Assembly: GCF_900163645.1 (NCBI RefSeq)
Contig: NZ_FUKM01000048.1
Location: 1 to 64,000, forward strand
Direction of reading: 5' to 3'
Origin: Halomonas citrativorans
GTDB taxonomy: Bacteria > Pseudomonadota > Gammaproteobacteria > Pseudomonadales > Halomonadaceae
Length of the DNA stretch: 64,000 nt
This document shows positions 8,501 to 15,757 of the stretch, in pieces. How positions within the stretch are numbered: the first letter of the stretch is position 1; each line of letters opens with the position of its first letter. Made by a program: the position numbers and the translations under genes. Below the pieces are notes generated by a model. The model did not search any database. It saw only the letters and a list, made by a program, of their open reading frames with translations, and was not told the DNA's origin.

Positions 8501-10432
8501 TCAGGCCGATTCCGAGGACTTGCTCGACCCCATGGCACGGCTGGCAAGGCCTGCCAGCGTGGCTTGAAGCGCCGGGGACTTGTCGAGTACCCCCTGCACC
8601 GTCTTGCCATAGCCAAGGCCGGTGGCAAATTTTTCGAAGATATCGCCGTCGCCGCCAATCAGTTCGAACTTGGCATTGTGCAGAGCCGCCGACATGACCT
8701 TGCCATTTTCGAGCATGCCCGTGCGCTGTGCTTCAATTTGCGCCATGACTTCCTTCTCATGAACCTCCAGGTTCATGCGGAATTCTTCAAAGTGGCGCGC
8801 CTCTTCAGACATGTTGTCGTAAGCACGCAGTTTCTCGACCAAGCCATTCGCTTCGGCCTTGGCCATCGCTTCGCGGGCCTGGGCTTTTGCAGTACCCAGT
8901 TTCTCTTCGCCCATTGCTTCAGCTTCAAGGCGCTGTTCGAGCACACGCACTTCCGCCATACCCGTATCTTCATCGGCTTTAGCGGTGGCGGTTTTCACTT
9001 CAGCCAAGGCCATGCCTTCGCTACGCTGGGCGTGAGCGCGGGCTTCAAGCACTTGGGCTTCGGCCAAACCATCTGCTGCCAGCAACGCCTGCTGACCGCG
9101 TGCCTGCTTCTCTTCGGCCGCAGCGCGCTTCTCAGCAGAATCCAGCTCCGCCTGAGCACGGATGATGGTCTCTTCGGCTTCCAGTTTAGAACGCTCAAAC
9201 GCCGCTTCGGCTGCGCGCACTTCCTTGAGCTTGCTCTCTTCGGCAACCGCCTGCGCCGCCGTCAGGCTGGTGACCTTTTTACGCTCGGCTTCGGCGCGGT
9301 TGCGCACATCGTTGATGTTCTCTTCTTCTTCAGCCACATTCCGCTCAACGGCGATACGCTGGCTGGTGATATCGGCAATTTCCTTGCGCTCTTCTTCCAG
9401 CGCTTTTTCCATGCCGATACGCTCAATTTCTACCGCGCGCTCGCGGTTAACGTCTTCAAGCTCTCTGGCCTGACGGATCCGCACCTCCTCGATTTGTACG
9501 GCACGCTCGCGCGCCTTGGAGGCCATTTCAATCTGCCGCTGCTTGTTCTCTTCGGCAATCGCCAGCTCTTCGTCGGTCTTGATACGCGCCGCTTCACTCT
9601 TGGAACGCTCCTGATGAAGCACCTGCTCGGCTTCTGACTCTTCACGCGAACGCAGGCTTTCGATCTCACGACGCTGGCGAGCCTCCGCATCGGCCTGGGT
9701 ACGCTCAAGCTCTAACGCTGCTTCGCGGGCCGAGACATTCTTGCGCTGAATTTCGAGTTCCTGATCACGCTCCAAACGGTTGGTTTCAACATTGTGCTTC
9801 GCCGTAATTTCGGTGATGCACTTGATACCTTCAGAATCCAGAATGTTATGCGGATCAAGCGAGCTCTTGGGCGTCTGCTCCAGATAGTCAATCGCGACAT
9901 CTTCCAGCACATAGCCGTTCAGATCCTGACCAATGGTTTCGACGATGGCATCACGGAACTGCTGGCGTTCATCAAACAGCTGCATGAAGTCCATCTTCTT
10001 ACCGACGGTCTTCAACGCTTCGCTGAATTTGGCATTGAACAGTTCATTTACTGCATCGCGGTCAGACGCCCGGTTCACTCCCACCGACTTGGCTACACGC
10101 AGCACATCCTCAGCAGTGGCATTCACCCGCAGATAAAACGCCACGCTGATATCGGCGCGCAAGTTATCGCGGCAGATCAAGCCCTCTTTACCGGTACGGT
10201 TTAGCTCAAGGGTGATGACGGAAATCTTCATGATCTCCGCACGGTGAATAACCGGCAGTACCATCGCGCCGGTGAAATACACCTTAGGTGTCGTCGAGAG
10301 ATCATTGACGATCAGCGTCTCGCCCTGATCAATCTTGCGGTAAAACGCCTTGAACAGTGATAAGAGCGCCATGATAGCGACGACAATAACGCCAATGCCT
10401 ACTAACAGCGGCATAACCCACGATAAGTCCAT
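8501..10432 (-). CDS. yqiK: Flotillin-like SPFH protein, YqiK family
   Basis: A 643-residue protein with one N-terminal membrane segment (about 6-30), an SPFH/band-7 domain (about 35-205, including DQGETLIVND and NLRADISVAFYLRV), then a very long Glu/Ala/Arg-rich coiled coil (about 215-560) and a short Gly-rich C-terminus. This is the architecture of bacterial flotillins that form membrane microdomain scaffolds. The start has a strong GTAGGAG ribosome binding site. It lies between a YqiJ-like gene (23 bp upstream) and the DUF3686 ATPase gene, reading the same way. In E. coli yqiJ and yqiK are adjacent, which supports the name. What it scaffolds is unknown; the giant ATPase next door is the obvious candidate partner. 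Confidence 0.9.
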   Translation of the reverse strand: MDLSWVMPLLVGIGVIVVAIMALLSLFKAFYRKIDQGETLIVNDLSTTPKVYFTGAMVLPVIHRAEIMKISVITLELNRTGKEGLICRDNLRADISVAFYLRVNATAEDVLRVAKSVGVNRASDRDAVNELFNAKFSEALKTVGKKMDFMQLFDERQQFRDAIVETIGQDLNGYVLEDVAIDYLEQTPKSSLDPHNILDSEGIKCITEITAKHNVETNRLERDQELEIQRKNVSAREAALELERTQADAEARQRREIESLRSREESEAEQVLHQERSKSEAARIKTDEELAIAEENKQRQIEMASKARERAVQIEEVRIRQARELEDVNRERAVEIERIGMEKALEEERKEIADITSQRIAVERNVAEEEENINDVRNRAEAERKKVTSLTAAQAVAEESKLKEVRAAEAAFERSKLEAEETIIRAQAELDSAEKRAAAEEKQARGQQALLAADGLAEAQVLEARAHAQRSEGMALAEVKTATAKADEDTGMAEVRVLEQRLEAEAMGEEKLGTAKAQAREAMAKAEANGLVEKLRAYDNMSEEARHFEEFRMNLEVHEKEVMAQIEAQRTGMLENGKVMSAALHNAKFELIGGDGDIFEKFATGLGYGKTVQGVLDKSPALQATLAGLASRAMGSSKSSESA

Positions 10433-10455
10433 TTTCTTCTCCTACATCCAAGCAG

Positions 10456-11088
10456 TTAATCGGCTAAGCCGGTTTTAAAGTCCTTCTCAGGCATTACCCA
10501 GTAAGCGTCTTCGTCGGCGAGATAATGAATTAGAATGGCACGGTCGCCGCGCGCTAAGGGCGTATCACTGCGAATCTGTAATATCAGGTGGTCACCTTCG
10601 ATATAGGCATCGGCTCGGCCCCGCGCTCTATCAACACTGCCAGAACGCACTGTACACAGCGTACCAGTTAAGCGCTTCTCAGCGGACAGGTGCTGGGCAG
10701 GTTTAAATAGAGGGCGTAAAGGGCGAATCACAAAAGAGGTAACGAAGATGCCTATGGCAAAACTAGCCAGAAGTAAGACAATATGAAACAGCCAAAGTAA
10801 CAAACCAGGACTAAGTTGTGCGCCTAAAAGAAGCTCACCAAAATAACTAAATAACCAGCCGCCTAAAGCGACGAGCGTAATCACTAACGGCAGTGGTACA
10901 CCCTGAAGACCCAGCGTTGCCAGCAAACCGCCGACCCCCATGGCGCCATCACTGCCCAAGTCTCCCTCTGGCACATCGCTATCGACCATACCGGATAGCG
11001 AAATAAGCCAATAAATAACGGCAATGCTTAACAGCACGGTAAAAATGACGGTTGGAAAACCAGTGATAATAGAAAAAAATAGAGGCAT
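10456..11088 (-). CDS. yqiJ: YqiJ-like membrane protein with predicted OB fold
   Basis: A protein of about 210 residues with three hydrophobic segments: FPTVIFTVLLSIAVIYWL near the N-terminus, VITLVALGGWLFSYF in the middle, and LLWLFHIVLLLASFAIGIF. A soluble C-terminal half follows (about 135-210: GTLCTVRSGSVDRARG, AILIHYLADEDAYWV) that fits the OB-like domain of YqiJ and NfeD-type flotillin partners. An upstream in-frame start at 11229 would add 47 residues of poor quality; the ATG at 11088 begins directly at the first membrane helix and is preferred. NfeD/YqiJ proteins are usually encoded beside flotillins and are thought to bind them. It is the first gene of the three-gene cluster. Confidence 0.8.
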   Translation of the reverse strand: MPLFFSIITGFPTVIFTVLLSIAVIYWLISLSGMVDSDVPEGDLGSDGAMGVGGLLATLGLQGVPLPLVITLVALGGWLFSYFGELLLGAQLSPGLLLWLFHIVLLLASFAIGIFVTSFVIRPLRPLFKPAQHLSAEKRLTGTLCTVRSGSVDRARGRADAYIEGDHLILQIRSDTPLARGDRAILIHYLADEDAYWVMPEKDFKTGLAD

Positions 11089-11504
11089 TTGCCTGAGATT
11101 CCTTAAACAGAGCGTAAGCGCCACCATACAGCGATGCCGCTCTAATAAATCCTTTTCGTATCGGTAAGGGCAGTGCAAAGAGGAAACGATATCGCACTGT
11201 TCAATGAAGGCAACCAACCCGAACAGCAAACGCTGAACACCCCTAAAATCGACCAGACGAAACTACAGGAATACTTCTTAAAATCAACAAATCAGTGGCT
11301 ATTTGCGATATTGCTTACAAATGCCATAGCGAATGTCTTACAAAGAGATTGGCTTAAGGAGACTCTAAAAAAAGTATCTGACATCAGCGATAATATGCTA
11401 TCTGTAGTGGTTCAATAAAACCCTAGCATCCTCTCCTATTTAGATAACTTGATACGCCAGTGCCCTGCCCCTTGCTGCGCCTAATTGCTCGTAGGGCTAT
11501 TCCA
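11089..11504. other. Divergent intergenic region, yqiJ to trpR
   Basis: More than 400 bp between divergent genes. It must hold the yqiJ promoter, but I cannot point to a convincing -35/-10 pair. A GTG-initiated frame of 81 codons (11173-11418, plus strand) has one hydrophobic stretch but no good ribosome binding site and no recognisable domain; I treat it as probably non-coding. No RNA gene is recognised. Confidence 0.5.
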
Positions 11505-11552
11505 TCGAACGACTTGCTCTTTGAGTGACTTGCCCCTCGAATGACTTGACTT
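11505..11552 (+). repeat. Three 16-bp imperfect direct repeats upstream of trpR
   Basis: Three contiguous 16-bp units, TCGAACGACTTGCTCT, TTGAGTGACTTGCCCC and TCGAATGACTTGACTT, each place GACTTG at the same position. The last unit contains the possible -35 element TTGACT (11546-11551). They lie just upstream of the trp operator. Confidence 0.85.
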
Positions 11553-11567
11553 CTTCGCCAACCAATA

Positions 11568-11585
11568 TATCGTACTAGTACGATA
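11568..11585 (+). promoter_or_regulatory. trp operator (TrpR binding site), 18-bp perfect palindrome
   Basis: TATCGTACTAGTACGATA is a perfect 18-bp palindrome centred on GTACTAGTAC. It shares the ACTAGT core of the E. coli trp, aroH and trpR operators. It lies 28 bp upstream of the trpR start codon and just downstream of a possible -35 TTGACT (11546-11551), so a bound repressor would cover the -10 region. The site predicts that TrpR represses its own gene together with trpE and trpG. Confidence 0.85.
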
Positions 11586-11612
11586 GTACAGCATTCAAAT
11601 ATTGGTGCGCTC

Positions 11613-11885
11613 ATGCCTATATCCAGTTCTACCGATGATGTTTACCAAACTGAATTGATTAATTACCTTGTGGCCATTGATAGCTCTGAGGCCATGAATG
11701 AAGCACTTGAAAGCCTTCTGACGCCGGCGGAGTATCAGGAAATCAGCAAACGCCTGCAGATTTTTAATTTACTGCGTGATGGCGTGCCACACCGCAAAAT
11801 TGCTGAATTGCTGGGAGTTGGCATTGCGACGGTTTCTCGCGGCTCGCGCGCGCTAGGCACTTCTCACTCATTACTGGATCGCTGA
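11613..11885 (+). CDS. trpR: Trp operon repressor TrpR
   Basis: A 90-residue helical protein matching the TrpR family in length and motifs: LLTPAEYQEISKRLQI, then a helix-turn-helix RKIAELLGVGIATVSRGSRAL that aligns with the TrpR DNA-reading head (GAGIATITRGSN in E. coli). With L-tryptophan bound, TrpR represses tryptophan and aromatic biosynthesis genes. The palindromic operator just upstream implies autoregulation. The trpE start follows 3 bp after its stop, so repressor and target enzyme genes are probably one transcript, an arrangement that differs from E. coli, where trpR is unlinked. Confidence 0.93.
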   Translation: MPISSSTDDVYQTELINYLVAIDSSEAMNEALESLLTPAEYQEISKRLQIFNLLRDGVPHRKIAELLGVGIATVSRGSRALGTSHSLLDR

Positions 11886-11888
11886 ATC

Positions 11889-13301
11889 ATGACTATCCAC
11901 GCTCAATCAGATGCTGGCCCGCGTCCGTTTACTCTGTCGCGTAAGCCCCACTACGTCACACTTGCCGCAGACTGTGACTTTTTTGGCCTATTCAAAAAAA
12001 TAGAGAAGCAGTTCGATACCTGTTACATGCTTGAATCGCTGGGTGAAGACAGCCACATCGCCCGTCATTCAATCATTGGATTTGATCCTGAATATACCAT
12101 TTACGCGAATGGCCAAACGCTGACCATCGAGGACCGTGCGGGCAAGGCCGAGCACTACCCAAGCGATAATCCTTATGAATTACTGCGCAGCCTGATCCCG
12201 CAAAATATTATTTCGCGTAAGTATGCTGGTGGGCTGAGCGGGTATTTAGGCTATGACGCGATGCAGTACTTTGAGCCTACGCTTTCCTTAAAAGCCAATG
12301 ATGACTTTGATACGTTTCGGTTTGGGCTTTATAAAGATGGGCTTATCCACGATAAGATGACCGGCGAGGTAACCTACTTCTACTACGACCATAGCCGCTT
12401 TGATTTCCTGCAAACACTTATCGACGCTGAGGATATCGAGAGCGACGATCTGAAAGTTACCGCGCTTGGCGACACCATGAGCCAAGCAGAACACGCCGCA
12501 GCGGTCGCCAAGGTCAAGCAGGATATTATCGACGGCAAGGTGTTTCAGTGTGAAGTCGGGTTTAAAAAGCGCTTTCGTATCGAGGGCGACACGGTCGCTC
12601 TGTACGACCAGCTTCGTACGATTAACCCTTCACCCCAGATGTACTACATGAAGTTTGGTGATCAGAAGCTGATAGGAGCAAGCCCCGAGCTGCTGTTTCG
12701 CCTGCGCCAGGGTGAAATGGAAACCTTCCCGCTGGCAGGCACCACTACCCGAGGCCAAACGCCCCAGGAAGATACTCAGCTGGCCCGTACCCTGCTTAAC
12801 GATCCTAAAGAGATTGCCGAGCACAATATGATTGTTGATCTACATCGCAATGATATTGGCCGGGTTGCCCAGTTTGGCACGGTCAAGGTGCGCAGCCTGA
12901 TGGACATTAAGCGCTTTAGCCATGTTCAGCATATTTCCAGCGAAATCGTCGGCATTATTGCCGAGGGCGAAGACATGTTTAGTGCCTTGGCCAGCAACTT
13001 CCCTGCGGGCACGCTTACCGGTGCGCCCAAAATTGAAGCCATGAAAATTATCGATGACCTGGAAAACGATGGCCGGGGCCCTTACGGCGGCGCGGTTGGC
13101 CAGTTTTCGTTTAACGGTGACTGCACTTTTGCGATCCCGATTCGTACCGTGTTTGTCAGCGGCGAGCGGGCCTATGTGCAGACCTGTGGTGGCAACGTTT
13201 TTGATAGTAACGCCGCCGATGAGTATGAAGAAATACGCCGTAAATTTGCCGGTACGCGTAAAGCCTTAGCCCCCTTTATGGATTCGGAGAGCCTGGCATG
13301 A
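11889..13301 (+). CDS. trpE: Anthranilate synthase component I
   Basis: A 470-residue chorismate-binding enzyme making anthranilate from chorismate with ammonia supplied by TrpG. Visible marks are the N-terminal LES motif (about 48-50) typical of the tryptophan feedback site, PLAGTTTRG near 281-289, HNMIVDLHRND near 312-322, and GTLTGAPKIEAM near 373-384. The Ala in PLAGT, where PabB enzymes carry Lys (PIKGT), argues for anthranilate rather than aminodeoxychorismate synthesis. The stretch FQCEVGFKKRF differs from the FQVVLSQRF-like segment common in proteobacterial TrpE, so this may belong to a divergent TrpE branch. The stop overlaps the trpG start by 4 bp (ATGA), indicating translational coupling. 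No trpDCBA genes follow. Confidence 0.92.
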   Translation: MTIHAQSDAGPRPFTLSRKPHYVTLAADCDFFGLFKKIEKQFDTCYMLESLGEDSHIARHSIIGFDPEYTIYANGQTLTIEDRAGKAEHYPSDNPYELLRSLIPQNIISRKYAGGLSGYLGYDAMQYFEPTLSLKANDDFDTFRFGLYKDGLIHDKMTGEVTYFYYDHSRFDFLQTLIDAEDIESDDLKVTALGDTMSQAEHAAAVAKVKQDIIDGKVFQCEVGFKKRFRIEGDTVALYDQLRTINPSPQMYYMKFGDQKLIGASPELLFRLRQGEMETFPLAGTTTRGQTPQEDTQLARTLLNDPKEIAEHNMIVDLHRNDIGRVAQFGTVKVRSLMDIKRFSHVQHISSEIVGIIAEGEDMFSALASNFPAGTLTGAPKIEAMKIIDDLENDGRGPYGGAVGQFSFNGDCTFAIPIRTVFVSGERAYVQTCGGNVFDSNAADEYEEIRRKFAGTRKALAPFMDSESLA

Positions 13302-13957
13302 AAGTGTTAATCATCGATAACTACGATTCGTTCACCTATAACCTGTACCAATTTATTGGCGAGATTCTCACTACAGAAAAAAACCGTGGCGCGGTGAATG
13401 ACTTTGAGATCGTGGTAAAGCGCAACGACCAGGTTCAATTTACCAATATTGTGGCAATGGCGCCGGACCGTATTATTATTTCGCCGGGGCCTGGCTCGCC
13501 AGACGACCCACGCTACTTCGGCGTCTGTGCAGAGGTCATCAAAGAGCTGGGGAAGACAACACCGCTGTTAGGTGTCTGCCTCGGGATGCAGGGGATTGTT
13601 CATGTGTTTGGCGGCCAAGTGGTGAAAGCACCGCTCCCCATGCATGGCAAGATCAGTCCGGTTACGCATAATCAGCAGTCGGTATTTAAAGGCGTGCCGG
13701 ACCAGCTTGAGGTGATGCGTTACCACTCGCTAATTGCTGATGCAGGCTCGCTACCCGAGTGCCTGGAAGTGACCGCTGCGGTGGGTAGTCTGGAGGCGAT
13801 CCACTTTGAACAGCGAGAGCACTGGGAAGCCACTGGGGAGTTCGAGCTGATGGGCGTCAAGCACCGCGACTATCCGATCCACGGCATTCAGTTTCACCCC
13901 GAATCATTTGCCACCGAAGGGGGTAAAGAACTGATTGCCAACTTCTTGCTGGAATAA
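13298..13957 (+). CDS. trpG: Anthranilate synthase component II, glutamine amidotransferase
   Basis: A 219-residue class I glutamine amidotransferase. It has the N-terminal DNYDSFTYNLYQ motif, oxyanion SPGPGSP near 62-68, nucleophile Cys94 in GVCLGMQG, and the His200/Glu202 pair in HPES. It hydrolyses glutamine and channels ammonia to TrpE. It is longer than E. coli PabA (about 187 residues) because of insertions near 26-36 and 168-182. The gene is translationally coupled to trpE and followed by a strong terminator, closing the trpR-trpE-trpG unit. Whether the genome has another TrpG/PabA cannot be seen here. Confidence 0.92.
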   Translation: MKVLIIDNYDSFTYNLYQFIGEILTTEKNRGAVNDFEIVVKRNDQVQFTNIVAMAPDRIIISPGPGSPDDPRYFGVCAEVIKELGKTTPLLGVCLGMQGIVHVFGGQVVKAPLPMHGKISPVTHNQQSVFKGVPDQLEVMRYHSLIADAGSLPECLEVTAAVGSLEAIHFEQREHWEATGEFELMGVKHRDYPIHGIQFHPESFATEGGKELIANFLLE

Positions 13958-13979
13958 TTCATTTTAAAATACACCACAA

Positions 13980-14018
13980 AAAAAGCGGGAGGCCCTTTAA
14001 TGGCGTCTCCCGCTTTTT
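13980..14018 (+). terminator. Rho-independent terminator after trpG (bidirectional)
   Basis: AAAAAGCGGGAG (13980-13991) pairs perfectly with CTCCCGCTTTTT (14007-14018) across a 15-base loop. T and A tracts on both sides make it usable for trpG and for the convergent rluF gene. Confidence 0.92.
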
Positions 14019-14066
14019 AATGTTGGCGAGTGGTTTAACGACCTTTACCTTCATCGCCTAAAAAGC

Positions 14067-15101
14067 CTAGTGTTTCGTTTTGGGACGCGGCGCTTTTCCT
14101 CGCGCTGCTGGTTTACCTGCCCCAGGCTGCCCTTTACCGAAAGGCTTACCATTACGTTTACCTTGGGCTGCCGGTTTGCCGCCCGCTGCGGCTTTTGCTT
14201 TTGGGTGAGCTTTGGAAGTACCGGGCTTGCCCTTGGCGTTTGAGCGCGATTTACTGCCCGCCGCTTTGCCAGCGCTATCGGATTTTGCCCCCGTTCCCGG
14301 TTTTCCCTTACGTGGATGTTGCCCAGTAGGTGCCCGAGGCTTGGCTTTCGGCTTAGCCGGTTTAGGAGGCGCTGCACTATCGTTAGCGCTCTCCGTCAGG
14401 GCAATGATGGTCTCCACCTCTTTGGGCGTTAAATCACGCCAGTCACCCAGCGCCAATCCCTTCAAAGACACATTCATGATCCGCGTGCGTATTAATTGGG
14501 TAACGTCATAACCGAAGTATTCGCACATCCGGCGTATCTGGCGATTTAACCCCTGCACTAGCGTGACAGTGAACACAAAAGTGGACACTTTCTGCACCTG
14601 GCACTTCTTGGTGACCTGGCCAAGAATCGGCACACCCTTTTGCATCCCCTCAACAAATTCCTCCGTAATCGGCTTGTTGACCGTTACCTGGTACTCTTTT
14701 TCGTGATTGTTGTTGGCACGGAGGATTTTATTAACCAGATCCCCATTATTGGTTAAAAAAATCAGCCCTTGGGAGTCTTTATCCAGCCGACCAATGGGGA
14801 AAATACGTGCTCCATGTTTTACGAACTCAACAATATTGTCTTTTTCACTCGATTCAGTCGTGCTCACAATACCAACAGGCTTATTGAGCGCAATCAGAAT
14901 AAAGTCCTCTTCCTCTTGGGGTTCAATTTCCTGACCATTCACCTTTACACGGTCACCAGCCACTACCTGGTCACCGGTTGTCGCACGACGGCCGTTGATC
15001 CAGACATTGCCCTGCTCTACATAGCGGTCTGCCTCACGGCGCGAGCAAAGGCCGCTTTCACTAATATATTTATTGATTCGAGTCGATTTTCGTAATGACA
15101 T
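14067..15101 (-). CDS. rluF: 23S rRNA pseudouridine synthase RluF
   Basis: A 344-residue protein with an N-terminal S4 RNA-binding domain (about 7-55) and an RsuA/RluB-type catalytic domain. The nucleophile is Asp107 in [11 protein letters not shown]. Segments [28 protein letters not shown] and [17 protein letters not shown] closely follow E. coli RluF, which converts U2604 of 23S rRNA to pseudouridine. After residue 240 comes a tail of roughly 105 residues made almost only of Lys, Ala, Pro, Gly and Arg, longer than the basic tail of E. coli RluF. It is likely disordered and RNA-binding. The start codon has only a weak ribosome binding site. Confidence 0.9.
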   Translation of the reverse strand: MSLRKSTRINKYISESGLCSRREADRYVEQGNVWINGRRATTGDQVVAGDRVKVNGQEIEPQEEEDFILIALNKPVGIVSTTESSEKDNIVEFVKHGARIFPIGRLDKDSQGLIFLTNNGDLVNKILRANNNHEKEYQVTVNKPITEEFVEGMQKGVPILGQVTKKCQVQKVSTFVFTVTLVQGLNRQIRRMCEYFGYDVTQLIRTRIMNVSLKGLALGDWRDLTPKEVETIIALTESANDSAAPPKPAKPKAKPRAPTGQHPRKGKPGTGAKSDSAGKAAGSKSRSNAKGKPGTSKAHPKAKAAAGGKPAAQGKRNGKPFGKGQPGAGKPAARGKAPRPKTKH

Positions 15102-15137
15102 AACACGCCGTAAGGCTAAAAGTGGATAAAAGCGCCG

Positions 15138-15683
15138 CTAGAAAGAGGAGCCAGGCTGTTCTAGAAAGGCGATTTCTTCATCGCTGGACGCTCTCCCCAA
15201 TAGCATATTGCGATGAGGGTAACGACCAAAGCGGTCAATAATCGCCTTATGACGAACTTCAAAATCAAGATTGTTTTCAAGCCCTGGCTGGTCGAAGAGT
15301 ACCATTGCCTGGGCATGAATCGTTTTCGATTCGCTATGCATATAAGGCATATATACAAAGCTGCGCTCTTCAGGCGTTAACGTCATGTCGGCACCTGCTG
15401 CCACGGCTTCCTGGGCGAGGGCAAGCGCGAGTGCATCAAACGCAAACGCGCGGGCATTATCGCGGTACATATTGCGCGAAAACTGATCAAGCACAATAAT
15501 TTCGGCCAGACGCCCCTGCGGTGTATCCCGCCACGTATAACATTCGCACTGGACAACATGGCCGTGCAGCTCTCCAAAACGCGCCATGATAGCGGCGTCC
15601 ATCTCGGTGTCTTTCTTAAACCACTGCGCCGGGGTTAGTTCATTAAACCAAAACTGCAACACCGCTTGAGCATCCAAATTCAT
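15138..15683 (-). CDS. DUF924 family protein
   Basis: A 181-residue protein of the DUF924 family. Typical segments are VLQFWFNELTPAQWFKKD at the N-terminus, IIVLDQFSRNMYRD near 62-75, FVYMPYMHSE near 109-118, and FGRYPHRNMLLGR near 151-163. The fold is all-helical and TPR-like; no enzymatic function is established. The start has a good AGGAGG site 6 bp upstream. It lies between rluF and ppc on the same strand. Confidence 0.88.
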   Translation of the reverse strand: MNLDAQAVLQFWFNELTPAQWFKKDTEMDAAIMARFGELHGHVVQCECYTWRDTPQGRLAEIIVLDQFSRNMYRDNARAFAFDALALALAQEAVAAGADMTLTPEERSFVYMPYMHSESKTIHAQAMVLFDQPGLENNLDFEVRHKAIIDRFGRYPHRNMLLGRASSDEEIAFLEQPGSSF

Positions 15684-15711
15684 TGCCGCCTCCTGAGAAC
15701 ATACATAAATG

Positions 15712-15730
15712 CCGCCAGCCGTACTGGCGG
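15712..15730 (-). terminator. Probable terminator after ppc
   Basis: CCGCCAG (15712-15718) pairs with CTGGCGG (15724-15730) over a 5-base loop, 28 bp past the ppc stop. The T run on the minus strand is short (CATTTATG), so efficiency is uncertain. Confidence 0.55.
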
Positions 15731-15757
15731 TATACGCATTTCTAATGTTGCCGCTAA

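Noticed and set aside
8423-9637. 404-codon open frame opposite the flotillin gene
   Set aside because: It lies antisense to the coiled-coil region of yqiK, whose biased codon use keeps other frames open. It has no ribosome binding site and no recognisable domain.
11173-11418. 81-codon frame with one hydrophobic stretch between yqiJ and trpR
   Set aside because: Only a GTG start without a good ribosome binding site, partly overlapping the yqiJ leader, and no family recognised. Kept only as a remark in the intergenic entry.
11889-13301. Alternative reading of trpE as pabB (aminodeoxychorismate synthase)
   Set aside because: The motif is PLAGT, with Ala where PabB has Lys, and the gene is directly linked to trpR and a trp operator.
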